Source: an uncultured Bacteroidota bacterium (lineage in GTDB: Bacteria > Bacteroidota > Rhodothermia > Rhodothermales > Salinibacteraceae). From it: 64,000 nucleotides of DNA. Of this stretch, positions 26,026 to 34,286 are shown piece by piece (within the stretch, counting starts at the first letter, position 1; each line of letters opens with the position of its first letter). The stretch covers positions 1-64,000 of the forward strand of contig CAJXLV010000004.1 in the NCBI GenBank assembly GCA_913056185.1. The letters run 5' to 3'. Made by a program: the position numbers and the translations under genes. Below the pieces are notes generated by a model. The model was not told the DNA's origin and made no database searches. It saw only the letters and a program-made list of their open reading frames with translations.

Positions 26026-27198
26026 ATGGAGCGCGTCTATCTCGACCATGCCGCCACCACCCCGCTCGATCCGGAGGTGCTGGAGACGATGACGCCGTAC
26101 CTGCTGGAGGAGTACGGAAATGCCTCGTCGGTGCACCAACTGGGCCGGCAGGCGCGGGTGGCACTGGAGCAGGCGCGCGAGCAGGTGGCGGCCTGCCTGA
26201 ACGCAGAGTCCAGTGAGGTCGTGTTTACCAGCGGCGGCACCGAGGCCGACAATCTGGCCCTGAAAGGCGTGCTGCGGGCGGCCTCGGAGGGCGATACGCG
26301 TGCCGGCCTTGTGACGTCCGCCGCCGAGCACGAGGCAGTCCTCCGGCCCGCGGAGCGCCTGGCCGAAGAGGGACACCCGGTGCAGATCCTGACGCCGGAC
26401 GCGCACGGGGCCGTCTCGCCCGAGCAGGTCCGCGCGGCGCTTGACGACCAGACGGCCCTCGTCTCCCTCATGCACACCAACAACGAAACGGGGGTGCAGA
26501 CGGAAATCCCGGCCATTGCGGACATCTGCGAGTCCCACGATGTTTTGTTGCACTGCGACGCGGTGCAGGCAGCGGGGCTGCAGCCGCTGGACGTAGACGC
26601 CCTCGGGGTGGATCTGCTTTCGCTCTCCGGCCACAAGTTTTACGGCCCGAAGGGCACGGGCGTGCTGTACGTGCGCAACGGGGTGGACCTCGGGCCGCTC
26701 TTGCAGGGCGGGTCGCAGGAACGAGACCGCCGGGGCGGCACCGAGAATGTGCCCGGGGCGGTGGGGCTGGCGGACGCGCTGGAGCGGGCTGCCGCACGCG
26801 CCGAGGCGCGAGCCGAGCGCCTTGCGCACCTCCAGGAGCGTCTGGTGGACGGGCTTGACGACGCGGTGCCGGGGCCCTACCGCCTCAACACCCCCGTTGG
26901 CGAGGCGCCCGTTGCCCCTCACGTTGTGAACGTGGCGTTTCCCCCGGACGGCCCCTCCGCCGATCCGCTGGATGGGGAGATGCTGATCTTGAACCTCGAC
27001 ATGCAGGGCGTCCTCGTCTCCGCCGGCTCGGCCTGCACGAGCGGCGCTCTGGAGCCGAGCCACGTCCTCTCCGCCCTCGGGCTCGACCGCCCCACTGCCT
27101 CCGCCGCGGTGCGGTTTTCGCTGGGGGCGGGAACCACGGAGGCGGACATCGACTACGCCCTGGACACGTTGCGCGACACCCTGCAGCGGATGCGGTAG
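26026..27198 (+). CDS. cysteine desulfurase (NifS/IscS family)
   Basis: 390-residue PLP enzyme taking sulfur from cysteine for Fe-S clusters and thio-modified tRNA. It begins MERVYLDHAATTPLDPEV. FTSGGTEADNLAL binds the PLP phosphate and the PLP lysine is in LSGHKFYGPKGTG. The catalytic cysteine is in SAGSACTSGALEPSHVL near residue 333. The loop is group I-like (NifS/IscS). No iscU, iscA or mnmA gene is next to it. It is divergent from murA with an inverted repeat at 25977-25991 in its leader, and the DUF2064 gene follows after 49 bp. Confidence 0.93.
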   Translation: MERVYLDHAATTPLDPEVLETMTPYLLEEYGNASSVHQLGRQARVALEQAREQVAACLNAESSEVVFTSGGTEADNLALKGVLRAASEGDTRAGLVTSAAEHEAVLRPAERLAEEGHPVQILTPDAHGAVSPEQVRAALDDQTALVSLMHTNNETGVQTEIPAIADICESHDVLLHCDAVQAAGLQPLDVDALGVDLLSLSGHKFYGPKGTGVLYVRNGVDLGPLLQGGSQERDRRGGTENVPGAVGLADALERAAARAEARAERLAHLQERLVDGLDDAVPGPYRLNTPVGEAPVAPHVVNVAFPPDGPSADPLDGEMLILNLDMQGVLVSAGSACTSGALEPSHVLSALGLDRPTASAAVRFSLGAGTTEADIDYALDTLRDTLQRMR

Positions 27199-27247
27199 CT
27201 GCGGGGGGCGCGGCAGCGTTCACGCTGCTTTCCCCGGTTCCAGCGCC

Positions 27248-27916
27248 ATGGACACGGCCCTTCTCGTCTTTGCCAAGGTGCCCCGGCCCGGGGCTGTGAA
27301 GACCCGGCTCACGCCGGCCCTGAGCCCGGCGAACGCGGCGCGGCTTTACACGGCGTTTCTGCGCGACACGCTGCGGGCCGTTCGTCCGCTCAAGATGGCC
27401 GTGCGGCTCTACGTGGCACCTCCGCTCCCCGACAATGGCTTCGAGGGGCTGCCGAACGACGTGTCCCTACACCCACAGTCGGGGGACGGGCTGGGCGCGC
27501 GGATGCGCACGGCCTTCGCCGATACCCTACGCGCCGGCTACGACCGGGCGCTGCTGCTGGGGACGGATCATCCCACCCTGCCGGTGCCCTTCTTAAAGCA
27601 GGCCGAGCACGCGCTGGAGACGCCAGAGGCCCTGTGCCTCGGGCCCACTGAGGACGGAGGGTTCTACCTCGTGGGCATGAGCGCGTACTACCCGCAGCTG
27701 TTCGAGGACATGTCGTACAGCCACGCGCAGGTGTTTTCTGACACTCTGGCCCGGGTCGATCGCACCACCGCGCGGCTGACCGTCCTGCCGCCGTGGTATG
27801 ATGTGGATACGCCCTCGGACCTGACGCGAATGCTTGCGGACCTGGACCGGGGCACGGCGGAGGCCCCCAACACGCGGCGCATCGCCAATCAGCTTGAGCT
27901 ACCTCCCCTCTTGTAA
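27248..27916 (+). CDS. DUF2064 / TIGR04282 glycosyltransferase-like protein
   Basis: 222 residues with a nucleotidyl/glycosyl-transferase A fold. It opens LLVFAKVPRPGAVKTRLTPAL, the diagnostic DUF2064 start (Lys-x-P-x-P-G-x-x-K-T-R-L). It continues with LLLGTDHPTLPVPFL (a DxD-like GTDHP) and LGPTEDGGFYLVGM. Related proteins are annotated as arsenosugar or rSAM-linked glycosyltransferases on context only; no such context is seen here. It follows the cysteine desulfurase gene by 49 bp, so they may be co-transcribed. Substrate unknown. Confidence 0.85.
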   Translation: MDTALLVFAKVPRPGAVKTRLTPALSPANAARLYTAFLRDTLRAVRPLKMAVRLYVAPPLPDNGFEGLPNDVSLHPQSGDGLGARMRTAFADTLRAGYDRALLLGTDHPTLPVPFLKQAEHALETPEALCLGPTEDGGFYLVGMSAYYPQLFEDMSYSHAQVFSDTLARVDRTTARLTVLPPWYDVDTPSDLTRMLADLDRGTAEAPNTRRIANQLELPPLL

Positions 27917-28131
27917 TTCGGTGGCCCAGCCGGAGGGCGGCGCGCCCATCTGTGCCCTCGGTCTTGGGAAAGCCCCTCGGGATGTTCAGATCTTCGGATT
28001 GTGCGGTCCTCCACTATGTCCCTTGCGCCCGGCACAGCCCCTGGCCTGCACCGGCCGGTGTACAGCCGCAACGGGTCCCCTCCCGGCCCGCCGCGGCCTC
28101 CCGGAGACACCCCCGGCCGTGCGCCAAAAAG

Positions 28132-28162
28132 TTGGAACCGCTTCCAAATACTTGTATGTTGT
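28132..28162 (+). promoter_or_regulatory. fbp promoter with overlapping LacI-type operator
   Basis: TTGG at 28132-28135 and TATGTTGT at 28155-28162 are 19 bp apart, the spacing of Bacteroidetes-type -33/-7 promoters. TGGAACCGCTTCCA at 28133-28146 fits the LacI-family operator consensus TGNAANCGNTTNCA at every fixed base and overlaps the -33 box. Binding there should block initiation. The fbp ATG is at 28216. Confidence 0.55.
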
Positions 28163-28215
28163 AGCACGACGACGGGCACCTCTTTTTTTCTGACTCCACA
28201 ACTTGGCACATACCC

Positions 28216-29310
28216 ATGACTGGACACGTGCGACCGGACGGCGCCTCGTCCCACGCTGGCGACGGCTCCCCGGAAGGGGAACTGGGGACGTTCAAAACCC
28301 TGGAGCAATTCATTATCGAACGGCAGGACGCGTTTCCCCATTCCACGGGGGCCTTTTCGCGCCTTCTGCGCGACATCAGCCTCGCGGCCAAAATCGTGAA
28401 CCGCGACATGCGCCGCGCGGGGCTGATCGATATCTACGGCAGCACCGGCACCACCAACGTGCAGGGCGAGGTACAACAAAAAATGGATGCCCTGGCCCAC
28501 CGCGAGTTCGTGCAGGCGCTGCGCCGAGGCGGGGAGTGCTGCCTCATCGGATCGGAGGAGCACGCGGAGGCCATCCCCCTCAGCAGCGTCTCGCAGGAAG
28601 GAGATGGCACGTACATCGTGCTGCTCGACCCACTCGACGGCTCCTCCAACATCGACGTGAACGTGTCGGTGGGCACCATCTTTAGCATCTACCGCCTGCC
28701 GGACGAGTACGACGAAGAGAAGCCGGACCCGGAAGCGGCCTTGCAGCCCGGCACCGAGCAGGTGGCGGCCGGCTACGTCGTGTACGGCTCCTCCACCATG
28801 CTGGTGTACACCACCGGCAACGGCGTGAACGGCTTCACGCTCGACCCGTCGATTGGGGAGTTTTTGCTCTCGCACCCGGACCTGCAGACGCCCGACCGGG
28901 GCCGCATCTTTTCCATCAATAGCGGCTACTACCACTCGTTCGAGGGGGGGTTGCGCGAATATCTCGACTGGCTGCAGCGGCAAGACCCGGAGACCAACCG
29001 GCCGGCCAAGACGCGCTACATCGGGTCGTTTGTGTCGGACTTTCACCGCAATCTACTGAAGGGGGGCATCTACATGTATCCGGCCACGGAGGGCAGCCCC
29101 GAGGGCAAGCTGCGACTCATGTACGAGGCCAACCCGATGGGCTTCATCGCGGAGCAGGCCGGCGGGGCGGCGTCCGACGGGCATAAGCGCATTCTGGAAA
29201 AAACGCCGGAGAAGCTCCATCAGCGCACGCCGCTCTTTATCGGCAGTGAAGAAATGGTGCGCCGCGCCGAGGCCTTTCTGCAGGGCGAGCCGGAGCGGGT
29301 AGAGGCGTAG
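28216..29310 (+). CDS. fbp: class I fructose-1,6-bisphosphatase
   Basis: 364-residue FBPase, hydrolysing fructose 1,6-bisphosphate to fructose 6-phosphate in gluconeogenesis. The metal-site motif LDPLDGSSNID is at about 137-147, preceded by GSEEHAEA. The sugar-phosphate site includes RYIGSFVSDFHRNLLKGGIY and the late motif GKLRLMYEANPMGFIAEQAGG. The N-terminal 30 residues are an acidic extension. A LacI-type operator overlaps its likely promoter, and a matching site lies upstream of pckA, so the two gluconeogenic genes are probably co-regulated. It is convergent with serS. Confidence 0.96.
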   Translation: MTGHVRPDGASSHAGDGSPEGELGTFKTLEQFIIERQDAFPHSTGAFSRLLRDISLAAKIVNRDMRRAGLIDIYGSTGTTNVQGEVQQKMDALAHREFVQALRRGGECCLIGSEEHAEAIPLSSVSQEGDGTYIVLLDPLDGSSNIDVNVSVGTIFSIYRLPDEYDEEKPDPEAALQPGTEQVAAGYVVYGSSTMLVYTTGNGVNGFTLDPSIGEFLLSHPDLQTPDRGRIFSINSGYYHSFEGGLREYLDWLQRQDPETNRPAKTRYIGSFVSDFHRNLLKGGIYMYPATEGSPEGKLRLMYEANPMGFIAEQAGGAASDGHKRILEKTPEKLHQRTPLFIGSEEMVRRAEAFLQGEPERVEA

Positions 29311-29389
29311 TGCGAAAGGGCGTATCGGCGTGACGCGTAATGCGTGATCGGGAGGCAGCAGACAGGCCTCACGAACCAAGCTCTATGGG

Positions 29390-30676
29390 TTACTCGTCTC
29401 TCCCAATTCGGGCAAACCCGGTGTAGGGGTGGAGTGCCTCTGGCAGTTCGATGGAGCCGTCGGGCTGCTGGTTGTTTTCGAGAAGGGCGGCCAGGACGCG
29501 GGGGAAGGCGAGGCCGCTGCCGTTGAGCGTGTGCACGAGCTCGGGCTTGGCCTCCGGCTCCGGGCGGTAGCGGATCTGCATGCGGCGCGCCTGGAAGGCC
29601 TCGAAGTTGGAGACGGAAGAGACCTCCAGCCAGCGCTCCTGCGCGGCGCTCCACACCTCCAGGTCGTACACCTTGGCCTGGGTGAAGCCCATGTCGCCGG
29701 TGCACATGAGGAGGCGCCGGTAGGGCAGGCCCAGGGCGTCGAGTGCGCTCTCGGCGTCGGCCAGCAGCTCGTCGAGCGCCCGGTAGCTCTCGTCGGGGTG
29801 CACAATGCGGACGAGCTCCACTTTGTCGAACTGGTGCAGGCGGTTCAGGCCGCGCACATCGGCGCCGTAGCTGCCGGCCTCGCGGCGCCAGCAGGGCGAG
29901 TAGGTGCAGTACTGGCGCGGCAGGTCGTCGGCCGAGAGAATCTCGTCGCGGTGGAAGTTGGTAACCGGGACTTCGGCGGTGGGAATGGGGTAGAAGTCGT
30001 CGCGTGGGATGTCGTACATCAGGTCGTCCTTGTCGGGCAACTGGCCGGTGCCCTTTGCACTTTCCGGGTTGACAAAGAGTGGGGCCTGCATCTCGGTGTA
30101 GCCCCGCTCGCGGGCGCGGTCCAGGAAGAAGTTCAGGAGGGCGCGCTGCAGGCGGGCCCCTTTGCCCAGGTAGAACGGGAAGCCGCTTCCCGTCACCTTG
30201 GCGCCCCGTTCCAGGTCCACGAGGGCATGGCGGGCGGCCAGGTCCCAGTGCGGCGCGGGCTCGAAGTCGAAGGCGGGCTTCTCGCCGAACGTCTCTTCCA
30301 CCTCATTGTCGTCCTCGTCGGTGCCCACCGGCACGCTGGGGTGCGGGAGGTTGGGGAGCTTCAGCACGAGCGCCTCCTGCTTCTCTTCCGCCGCCTGCAC
30401 CTCGTCCTCCAGGCGCTTGATCGTCTCCTTCAGCGCGCTCGTTTGTTCGATGATCGCCTCCGCCTCGGCGTCCTTGCCCTCGCGCTTGAGGGTGCCGATC
30501 TGCTGCGACAGGTCGTTCTGGCGCGCCTGCGCCTCCTGCAGCTCCGTGATGGCGCGGCGGCGCGTCTCGTCCACCTCCAGGAGCGTGTCCACAAGGTCGG
30601 GCGAGCCCGTGCCCTTGGCCCGGAGGGCTTCCTGTACGCGGCGCGGGTGGGTGCGGACGGTGTCGAGGTCGAGCAT
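29390..30676 (-). CDS. serS: seryl-tRNA synthetase
   Basis: 428-residue class II synthetase charging tRNA-Ser. The N-terminal antiparallel coiled coil that grips the tRNA long arm spans about 30-105. Motif 2 lies in YSPCWRREAGSYGADVRGLNRLHQF and motif 3 in LNGSGLAFPRVLAALLEN. TAEVPVTNFHRDE marks the serine pocket. Length is canonical. It is the promoter-distal gene of a minus-strand group that begins with the thioesterase, following the RmlD-like gene by 60 bp. It converges on fbp across 79 bp. Confidence 0.96.
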   Translation of the reverse strand: MLDLDTVRTHPRRVQEALRAKGTGSPDLVDTLLEVDETRRRAITELQEAQARQNDLSQQIGTLKREGKDAEAEAIIEQTSALKETIKRLEDEVQAAEEKQEALVLKLPNLPHPSVPVGTDEDDNEVEETFGEKPAFDFEPAPHWDLAARHALVDLERGAKVTGSGFPFYLGKGARLQRALLNFFLDRARERGYTEMQAPLFVNPESAKGTGQLPDKDDLMYDIPRDDFYPIPTAEVPVTNFHRDEILSADDLPRQYCTYSPCWRREAGSYGADVRGLNRLHQFDKVELVRIVHPDESYRALDELLADAESALDALGLPYRRLLMCTGDMGFTQAKVYDLEVWSAAQERWLEVSSVSNFEAFQARRMQIRYRPEPEAKPELVHTLNGSGLAFPRVLAALLENNQQPDGSIELPEALHPYTGFARIGRDE

Positions 30677-30736
30677 CAGTTGGGGGAGGGATGGGAACAG
30701 GCAGAGAGAAGAAGGGCGGGCTTGGGGCAGAGGACG

Positions 30737-31645
30737 CTACGTCCGGTGGCTCCGGAGGGCGCGAAGGCCCTCTTCGAGGGAGCGCGGGGCGTAGTCGAGG
30801 TCCGCGCGGGCTTTGTCGAGGACGAACCCCGTGCGTGCAGGGCGCTCCACGTCGTCCTCGAAGAAGTCGCTGGCGACCGGGGTGATGCGCGAGGCGTCGA
30901 GGTCGAAGACATCGGCCACGGTACAGGCCAGGTCGTAGATCGACACCAAATCGGGCCCGGAGAGGTGGTAGATGCCGTCCTCTTCGCGGGCCACGATCCG
31001 TTCAATGCCGTCGGCCAGGTCGTCGACGTAGGTCGGGGTGCGGTACTGGTCGTCCACCATGTGAAGCGGTTTGCCCTGCGACAGCTGGTCGACAATCCAG
31101 TGGACGATGTTGGAGCGGCCGAGGGCACGGGCGGGCCCGTACAACAGCACGGTGCGGACGAGGGCCCAGCGGGCCCGCCCGGCTGCGCGCAGGTGATTCT
31201 CGCCGGCAAGCTTGGAGCGGCCGTAGTAATTGACGGGGTCGGGGCGCGCCGTTTCGTCGTAGGGGCCGCGCTTGCCGTTGAACACGAAGTCGGACGACAC
31301 GTGGACGAGCCGAGCGCCGGTCTGGCGGCACTGCTTGGCCAGGGACTTGACGGCGCGGGCATTGACGGCCCACGCGTCGCTGCGGTGCGCGTCGCACGCG
31401 GCCACGTCGGACAAGGCGGCGCAGTTGACCACCACGGTGGGCCCGAAGTCCTCGAACGCATCGGCAATCTCGCGGGGCTGGGTTACGTCCAGGGGCGCGT
31501 AGCGGCACAGCCCCTCCTCGAAGCGGGGCGCCTCGTCGCGGGCCGTGGCGAGGACGGCATAGTCGGCGTCCGGCCCCAGCCGGCGCACCAGGGCCTGTCC
31601 CAGCAGGCCGTTGGCTCCGGTAATGAGGACGCGGGTGAAGAGCAT
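30737..31645 (-). CDS. RmlD-like dTDP-4-dehydrorhamnose reductase family protein
   Basis: 302-residue extended SDR. The NAD(P)-binding motif is ITGANGLLGQAL (about 8-19). VVVNCAALSDVAACDAH and VHVSSDFVFNGKRGPY are typical of RmlD. The active-site pair is in YYGRSKLAGE (Tyr-x-x-x-Lys). It may make a dTDP-sugar for surface polysaccharide, or be an RmlD-like reductase of other use, such as an S-adenosylmethionine synthetase regulatory-type homologue. No rmlA, B or C is in the window, so the rhamnose role is uncertain. It is 60 bp upstream of serS on the minus strand. Confidence 0.8.
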   Translation of the reverse strand: MLFTRVLITGANGLLGQALVRRLGPDADYAVLATARDEAPRFEEGLCRYAPLDVTQPREIADAFEDFGPTVVVNCAALSDVAACDAHRSDAWAVNARAVKSLAKQCRQTGARLVHVSSDFVFNGKRGPYDETARPDPVNYYGRSKLAGENHLRAAGRARWALVRTVLLYGPARALGRSNIVHWIVDQLSQGKPLHMVDDQYRTPTYVDDLADGIERIVAREEDGIYHLSGPDLVSIYDLACTVADVFDLDASRITPVASDFFEDDVERPARTGFVLDKARADLDYAPRSLEEGLRALRSHRT

Positions 31646-31669
31646 GGAGAGAACAGAGGCGCGAAGGTC

Positions 31670-32248
31670 TCAGGGAGTGCGAAGGTAGTAGCGAAGGCCC
31701 ACGTTGCCGTCAAGCGTGACGCGGTTGGTGGGCAAGAAGCGGAGGGTGGGCGTCAGATGCAAGAAGACCTCGAACCGTTCGGCGTAAAAATTGAGTCCAG
31801 CTTCGGTGCTGAGGCCCAGGCGAAGCCGGGGATTGCGCCCGAGGCGGTCCGCGCCGCCCACGAGCCCGGGGCCGAGATAAAAGTGCAGGGGCGAGTCGGG
31901 GAGGGGTTGTTCCCACAGCCGGTGGAGGTGCACCACAGCAACCTCGTGGACATCAGTTTTCAGCACCGCGTCGTAGGCCACGGGGGCGGGGCGGTACCAC
32001 TTGACCGCGAGGCCGCCCGGGCGCCCTACCTGAAAGCCCAGGCCCAGCGCTCCGGGCTGCCGCTGGGCTTCGGCGGGCGTGCCGCCTCCCCCGAGCGCCG
32101 CCAGGACCAGTGCGGCGAGGGTCCAGGCGTGGAGGGCAAAGCGCGGGGGGACAAGGCGCGAGGGGACAAGGCACGAGGGGGCAACCCCGAAAGCGAGCGA
32201 GAGAGCGGGCCGCCCATCGGTCTCCGTCGTGTCGTCAAGGGCCATCAT
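31670..32248 (-). CDS. small predicted outer-membrane/envelope protein
   Basis: 192 residues with no named family. A hydrophobic segment WTLAALVLAALGGGG (about 43-57) ending TPAEAQ looks like a signal peptide, preceded by an unusually long 40-residue leader. After it, short alternating strands (GLGFQVGRPGGLAVKWY, FYLGPGLVGG, VGLRYYLRT) suggest a small beta-barrel ending close to the C-terminus. Its ATG overlaps the thioesterase stop in an ATGA, implying translational coupling. A 15-bp tandem repeat lies inside the leader (32147-32176), so the leader may have grown by duplication. Confidence 0.6.
   Translation of the reverse strand: MMALDDTTETDGRPALSLAFGVAPSCLVPSRLVPPRFALHAWTLAALVLAALGGGGTPAEAQRQPGALGLGFQVGRPGGLAVKWYRPAPVAYDAVLKTDVHEVAVVHLHRLWEQPLPDSPLHFYLGPGLVGGADRLGRNPRLRLGLSTEAGLNFYAERFEVFLHLTPTLRFLPTNRVTLDGNVGLRYYLRTP
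32147..32176. repeat. 15-bp tandem repeat, 2 units, inside a signal-peptide leader
   Basis: GGGGACAAGGCGCGA is repeated at 32147-32161 and 32162-32176 (one base different), with a decayed third start. On the minus strand this encodes repeated Leu-Val-Pro-Ser/Pro-Arg in the leader of the small envelope protein. The 15-bp unit preserves the frame. Confidence 0.75.
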
Positions 32249-32790
32249 CCCGCAGCGTCGGTGGAGCGTTGCAGAGCCGCCAGCATGTCGTCCATAAGGC
32301 TGGACGCCTGGTCCAACGATTGCCGACCGGCCAGGACGAGGCGGATATCGCGTCGTTTGGCCGCGGCTTCGTATCGGGCACGCTCCGCCTCCGTCTCGGG
32401 ACGCACATCCGGGACGGGCACTGGGGTGCCTGCATCGTCCAGCGCCACATACGTATAAAACGCACGGTTGGACGCCCGCTCCGTCTCCGCAAGGGGATTT
32501 TCGGCGCGCACGTTCAGCTCCACCTCCATCGAGGTACGGAATGCGCGGTTGACGTGGCTCTCAATCACGACCACCTCGCCCTCCTTGATGGCCGACTGGA
32601 ACTCCACGTTGTCCACGGCGGCGGTTACGCAGATGCGGTTGGCGTGCCGCTGGGCCGAGATGGCCGCGCACTTGTCCATCAGGTGCAGCAGCCGGCCCCC
32701 CATCATGTTGCCCAGCCCATTCGTGTCGTTGGGCAACACGATTTCGGTCATCTTGCAGTGGGAGTGGGCGACGGGTTTGGGAGACGACAT
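32245..32790 (-). CDS. acyl-CoA thioesterase (hotdog fold, YciA/BFIT type)
   Basis: 181 residues of hotdog-fold thioesterase, hydrolysing acyl-CoA. The conserved block PNDTNGLGNMMGGRLLHLMD contains the Gly-Asn-x-x-Gly-Gly and catalytic Asp/Asn region. It is followed by VTAAVDNVEFQSAIKEGE and then FYTYVALDD. The ATG at 32790 (MSSPKPVAHSH) is preferred over one ten codons upstream because the latter has no similarity. It is the first gene of a minus-strand group leading to the small envelope protein (ATGA overlap), the RmlD-like gene and serS. Its promoter presumably lies in the AT-rich gap at 32830-32955. Confidence 0.88.
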   Translation of the reverse strand: MSSPKPVAHSHCKMTEIVLPNDTNGLGNMMGGRLLHLMDKCAAISAQRHANRICVTAAVDNVEFQSAIKEGEVVVIESHVNRAFRTSMEVELNVRAENPLAETERASNRAFYTYVALDDAGTPVPVPDVRPETEAERARYEAAAKRRDIRLVLAGRQSLDQASSLMDDMLAALQRSTDAAG

Positions 32791-32829
32791 TTGAAGGGTG
32801 TTCAAGGGTTGGGAGGGCACGGCTAAGAG

Positions 32830-32955
32830 GTGGGGGCTAAAACATCGAAGCCAACTTGTTGTATACGAGATTAGTAGTTAAAAATAAAACGCAAGTTGAG
32901 GTTCAAGGAGATAAAGTAGAGAAATAAGAAACAAACAAATTAGAAAATAAGATCT
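32830..32955. other. AT-rich intergenic island
   Basis: About 125 bp of strikingly AT-rich DNA in a GC-rich window. It sits between the stop of the Tat-exported protein gene and the thioesterase leader, both on the minus strand. It contains CAACTTG (32852-32858) and its inverse CAAGTTG (32892-32898), plus long A-rich runs on the plus strand. It probably contains the thioesterase promoter, but no unambiguous -33/-7 pair was found. There is no coding capacity. Confidence 0.7.
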
Positions 32956-34248
32956 TCAGGTCTTTCGCTTTTTCTTCTTGGCGGCCGGGAAGAGAATGTT
33001 GTTGAGGATGAGCCGGTAGCCGGGCGAATTGGGGTGGAGCGACAGGTCCGTCGGCGGGTCGCCCACGAAGTGCTGGTAGTCTTCCGGGTCGTGGCCGCTG
33101 TAAAAAGTGAACGTGCCCGTTCCGTGCGTGCCGTGAATGTAGCGCACCTGCGGGCGGTCCGGCGCCTCGGCCAGCACCACCACGTCCTCTTTCAGCACGT
33201 CTTCGCTGTAGGCGGTGGTCTGCCCCACGAAGCCCTTGACTGTGGCCACGTGGTTCTGGGTGAGCATGGTCGGCACCGGGTCCCATTTAGCGCTAAAGTT
33301 AAAGAGCGTAAAGTAGTCGAGGGACGGATCGCGCATCTCGGATGGGGGCGGCCCCACGTCGATGTTTGAGTGCGAATACTCGCGGGCGTTGAGGTTGGGC
33401 GTGAAGTTGCGAAAGGCGAGCGTGTTGTCAAAATCGAGCCGTTGGAGCGCGTCGGGATCCACCGGGTCGCCGTCGTAGGGCGCCGGGACTACATCCGTCT
33501 GGTGGGCGGCCAGGGCAATGTCGAAGGTTTCGGTGCCGGAGCACATCGAGAACAGGAAGCCGCCCTGCGAGACGTACTGCTTGAGGCGCTGGGCCACGGC
33601 CAGCTTGAGGTCGCTGACCTTTCGGAAGCCGAACGTTTCGGCGGCGGCCTCGGCCCGTTTTTGCTTCTGGATGTACCAGGGCTCGTTGCGGTAGCGGATA
33701 AATTTGCCGAACTGGCCGGTGAAGTCCTCGTGGTGGAGATGGACCCAGTCGTAGGACGAGAGCTTCCCGTTGAGAATTTCGGCGTCGTAGATGACGTCGT
33801 GAGGCACCTCGGCGTACTCCAGGGCCAGGCGCACCGCATCGTCCCAGGGGACGGCGCCCTCGGGGGCGTAGACGGCAATGTCGGGGGCTTTTTCGAGGGG
33901 CACCACCGCCTTGTTGCTGCCGTCGGCTTCCACCGTGGAGAGGAGGGTGGCGGCGTTGCTGGCAGAGAGGCGGCGGGCGGAGACGCCCCGCACCTGCAGC
34001 GCGCGCTGAATGCGGGGCGTGGCGGTCGTCAAGAACGAGCCACCCCGGTAATTCAAGAGCCAGTCGACAGTTTGTCCGTCCTGAAGGGCGGCGTAGACGG
34101 CCCCGTACGCCTTCAGGTGGTCCGCCTGGTCCTCATCCATCGGGATGAGGAGGTCCTGCGCGGGCGCGGCGGAAAGCCCAAGGGAGGAGCCAGCCAACAG
34201 GAGGCCGGCGTGCTTGAGGAAGGTCCGGCGGGACGGAGTGGAGGGCAT
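32956..34248 (-). CDS. Tat-exported conserved protein, 'asparagine synthetase B-like' (unknown function)
   Basis: 430 residues. A twin-arginine signal SRRTFLKHAGLLLAGSSLGL leads to AAPAQ, so a folded, periplasmic protein is predicted. The body includes LLIPMDEDQADHLKAYG, VDWLLNYRGGSFLT, KAPDIAVYAPEG, YDWVHLHHEDFTGQFGKF and GGFLFSMCSGTETFDIAL. These match a Bacteroidota family often labelled asparagine synthetase B, although it has neither the N-terminal nucleophile Cys nor the ATP-pyrophosphatase motif of AsnB. The Cys in FSMCSGTET sits in a strand-turn setting like a class I amidotransferase elbow; that is speculation. It lies 38 bp after the TPR gene, in the same operon. Confidence 0.75.
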   Translation of the reverse strand: MPSTPSRRTFLKHAGLLLAGSSLGLSAAPAQDLLIPMDEDQADHLKAYGAVYAALQDGQTVDWLLNYRGGSFLTTATPRIQRALQVRGVSARRLSASNAATLLSTVEADGSNKAVVPLEKAPDIAVYAPEGAVPWDDAVRLALEYAEVPHDVIYDAEILNGKLSSYDWVHLHHEDFTGQFGKFIRYRNEPWYIQKQKRAEAAAETFGFRKVSDLKLAVAQRLKQYVSQGGFLFSMCSGTETFDIALAAHQTDVVPAPYDGDPVDPDALQRLDFDNTLAFRNFTPNLNAREYSHSNIDVGPPPSEMRDPSLDYFTLFNFSAKWDPVPTMLTQNHVATVKGFVGQTTAYSEDVLKEDVVVLAEAPDRPQVRYIHGTHGTGTFTFYSGHDPEDYQHFVGDPPTDLSLHPNSPGYRLILNNILFPAAKKKKRKT

Positions 34249-34286
34249 GGCGGAGCCGGGGCAGACCGGAGAGGGGGCGGCGGAGG

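Noticed and set aside
30737-31645. RmlD-like gene as proof of a rhamnose pathway
   Set aside because: rmlA, rmlB and rmlC are not in the window, so only the family call is kept.
29429-32458. 1009-codon plus-strand open frame opposite serS and following genes
   Set aside because: Spans four well-supported minus-strand genes and has the composition of an antisense shadow.
32956-34248. Annotation as asparagine synthetase
   Set aside because: No N-terminal nucleophile cysteine, no ATP-pyrophosphatase loop, and a Tat signal; the label is not supported by the sequence.
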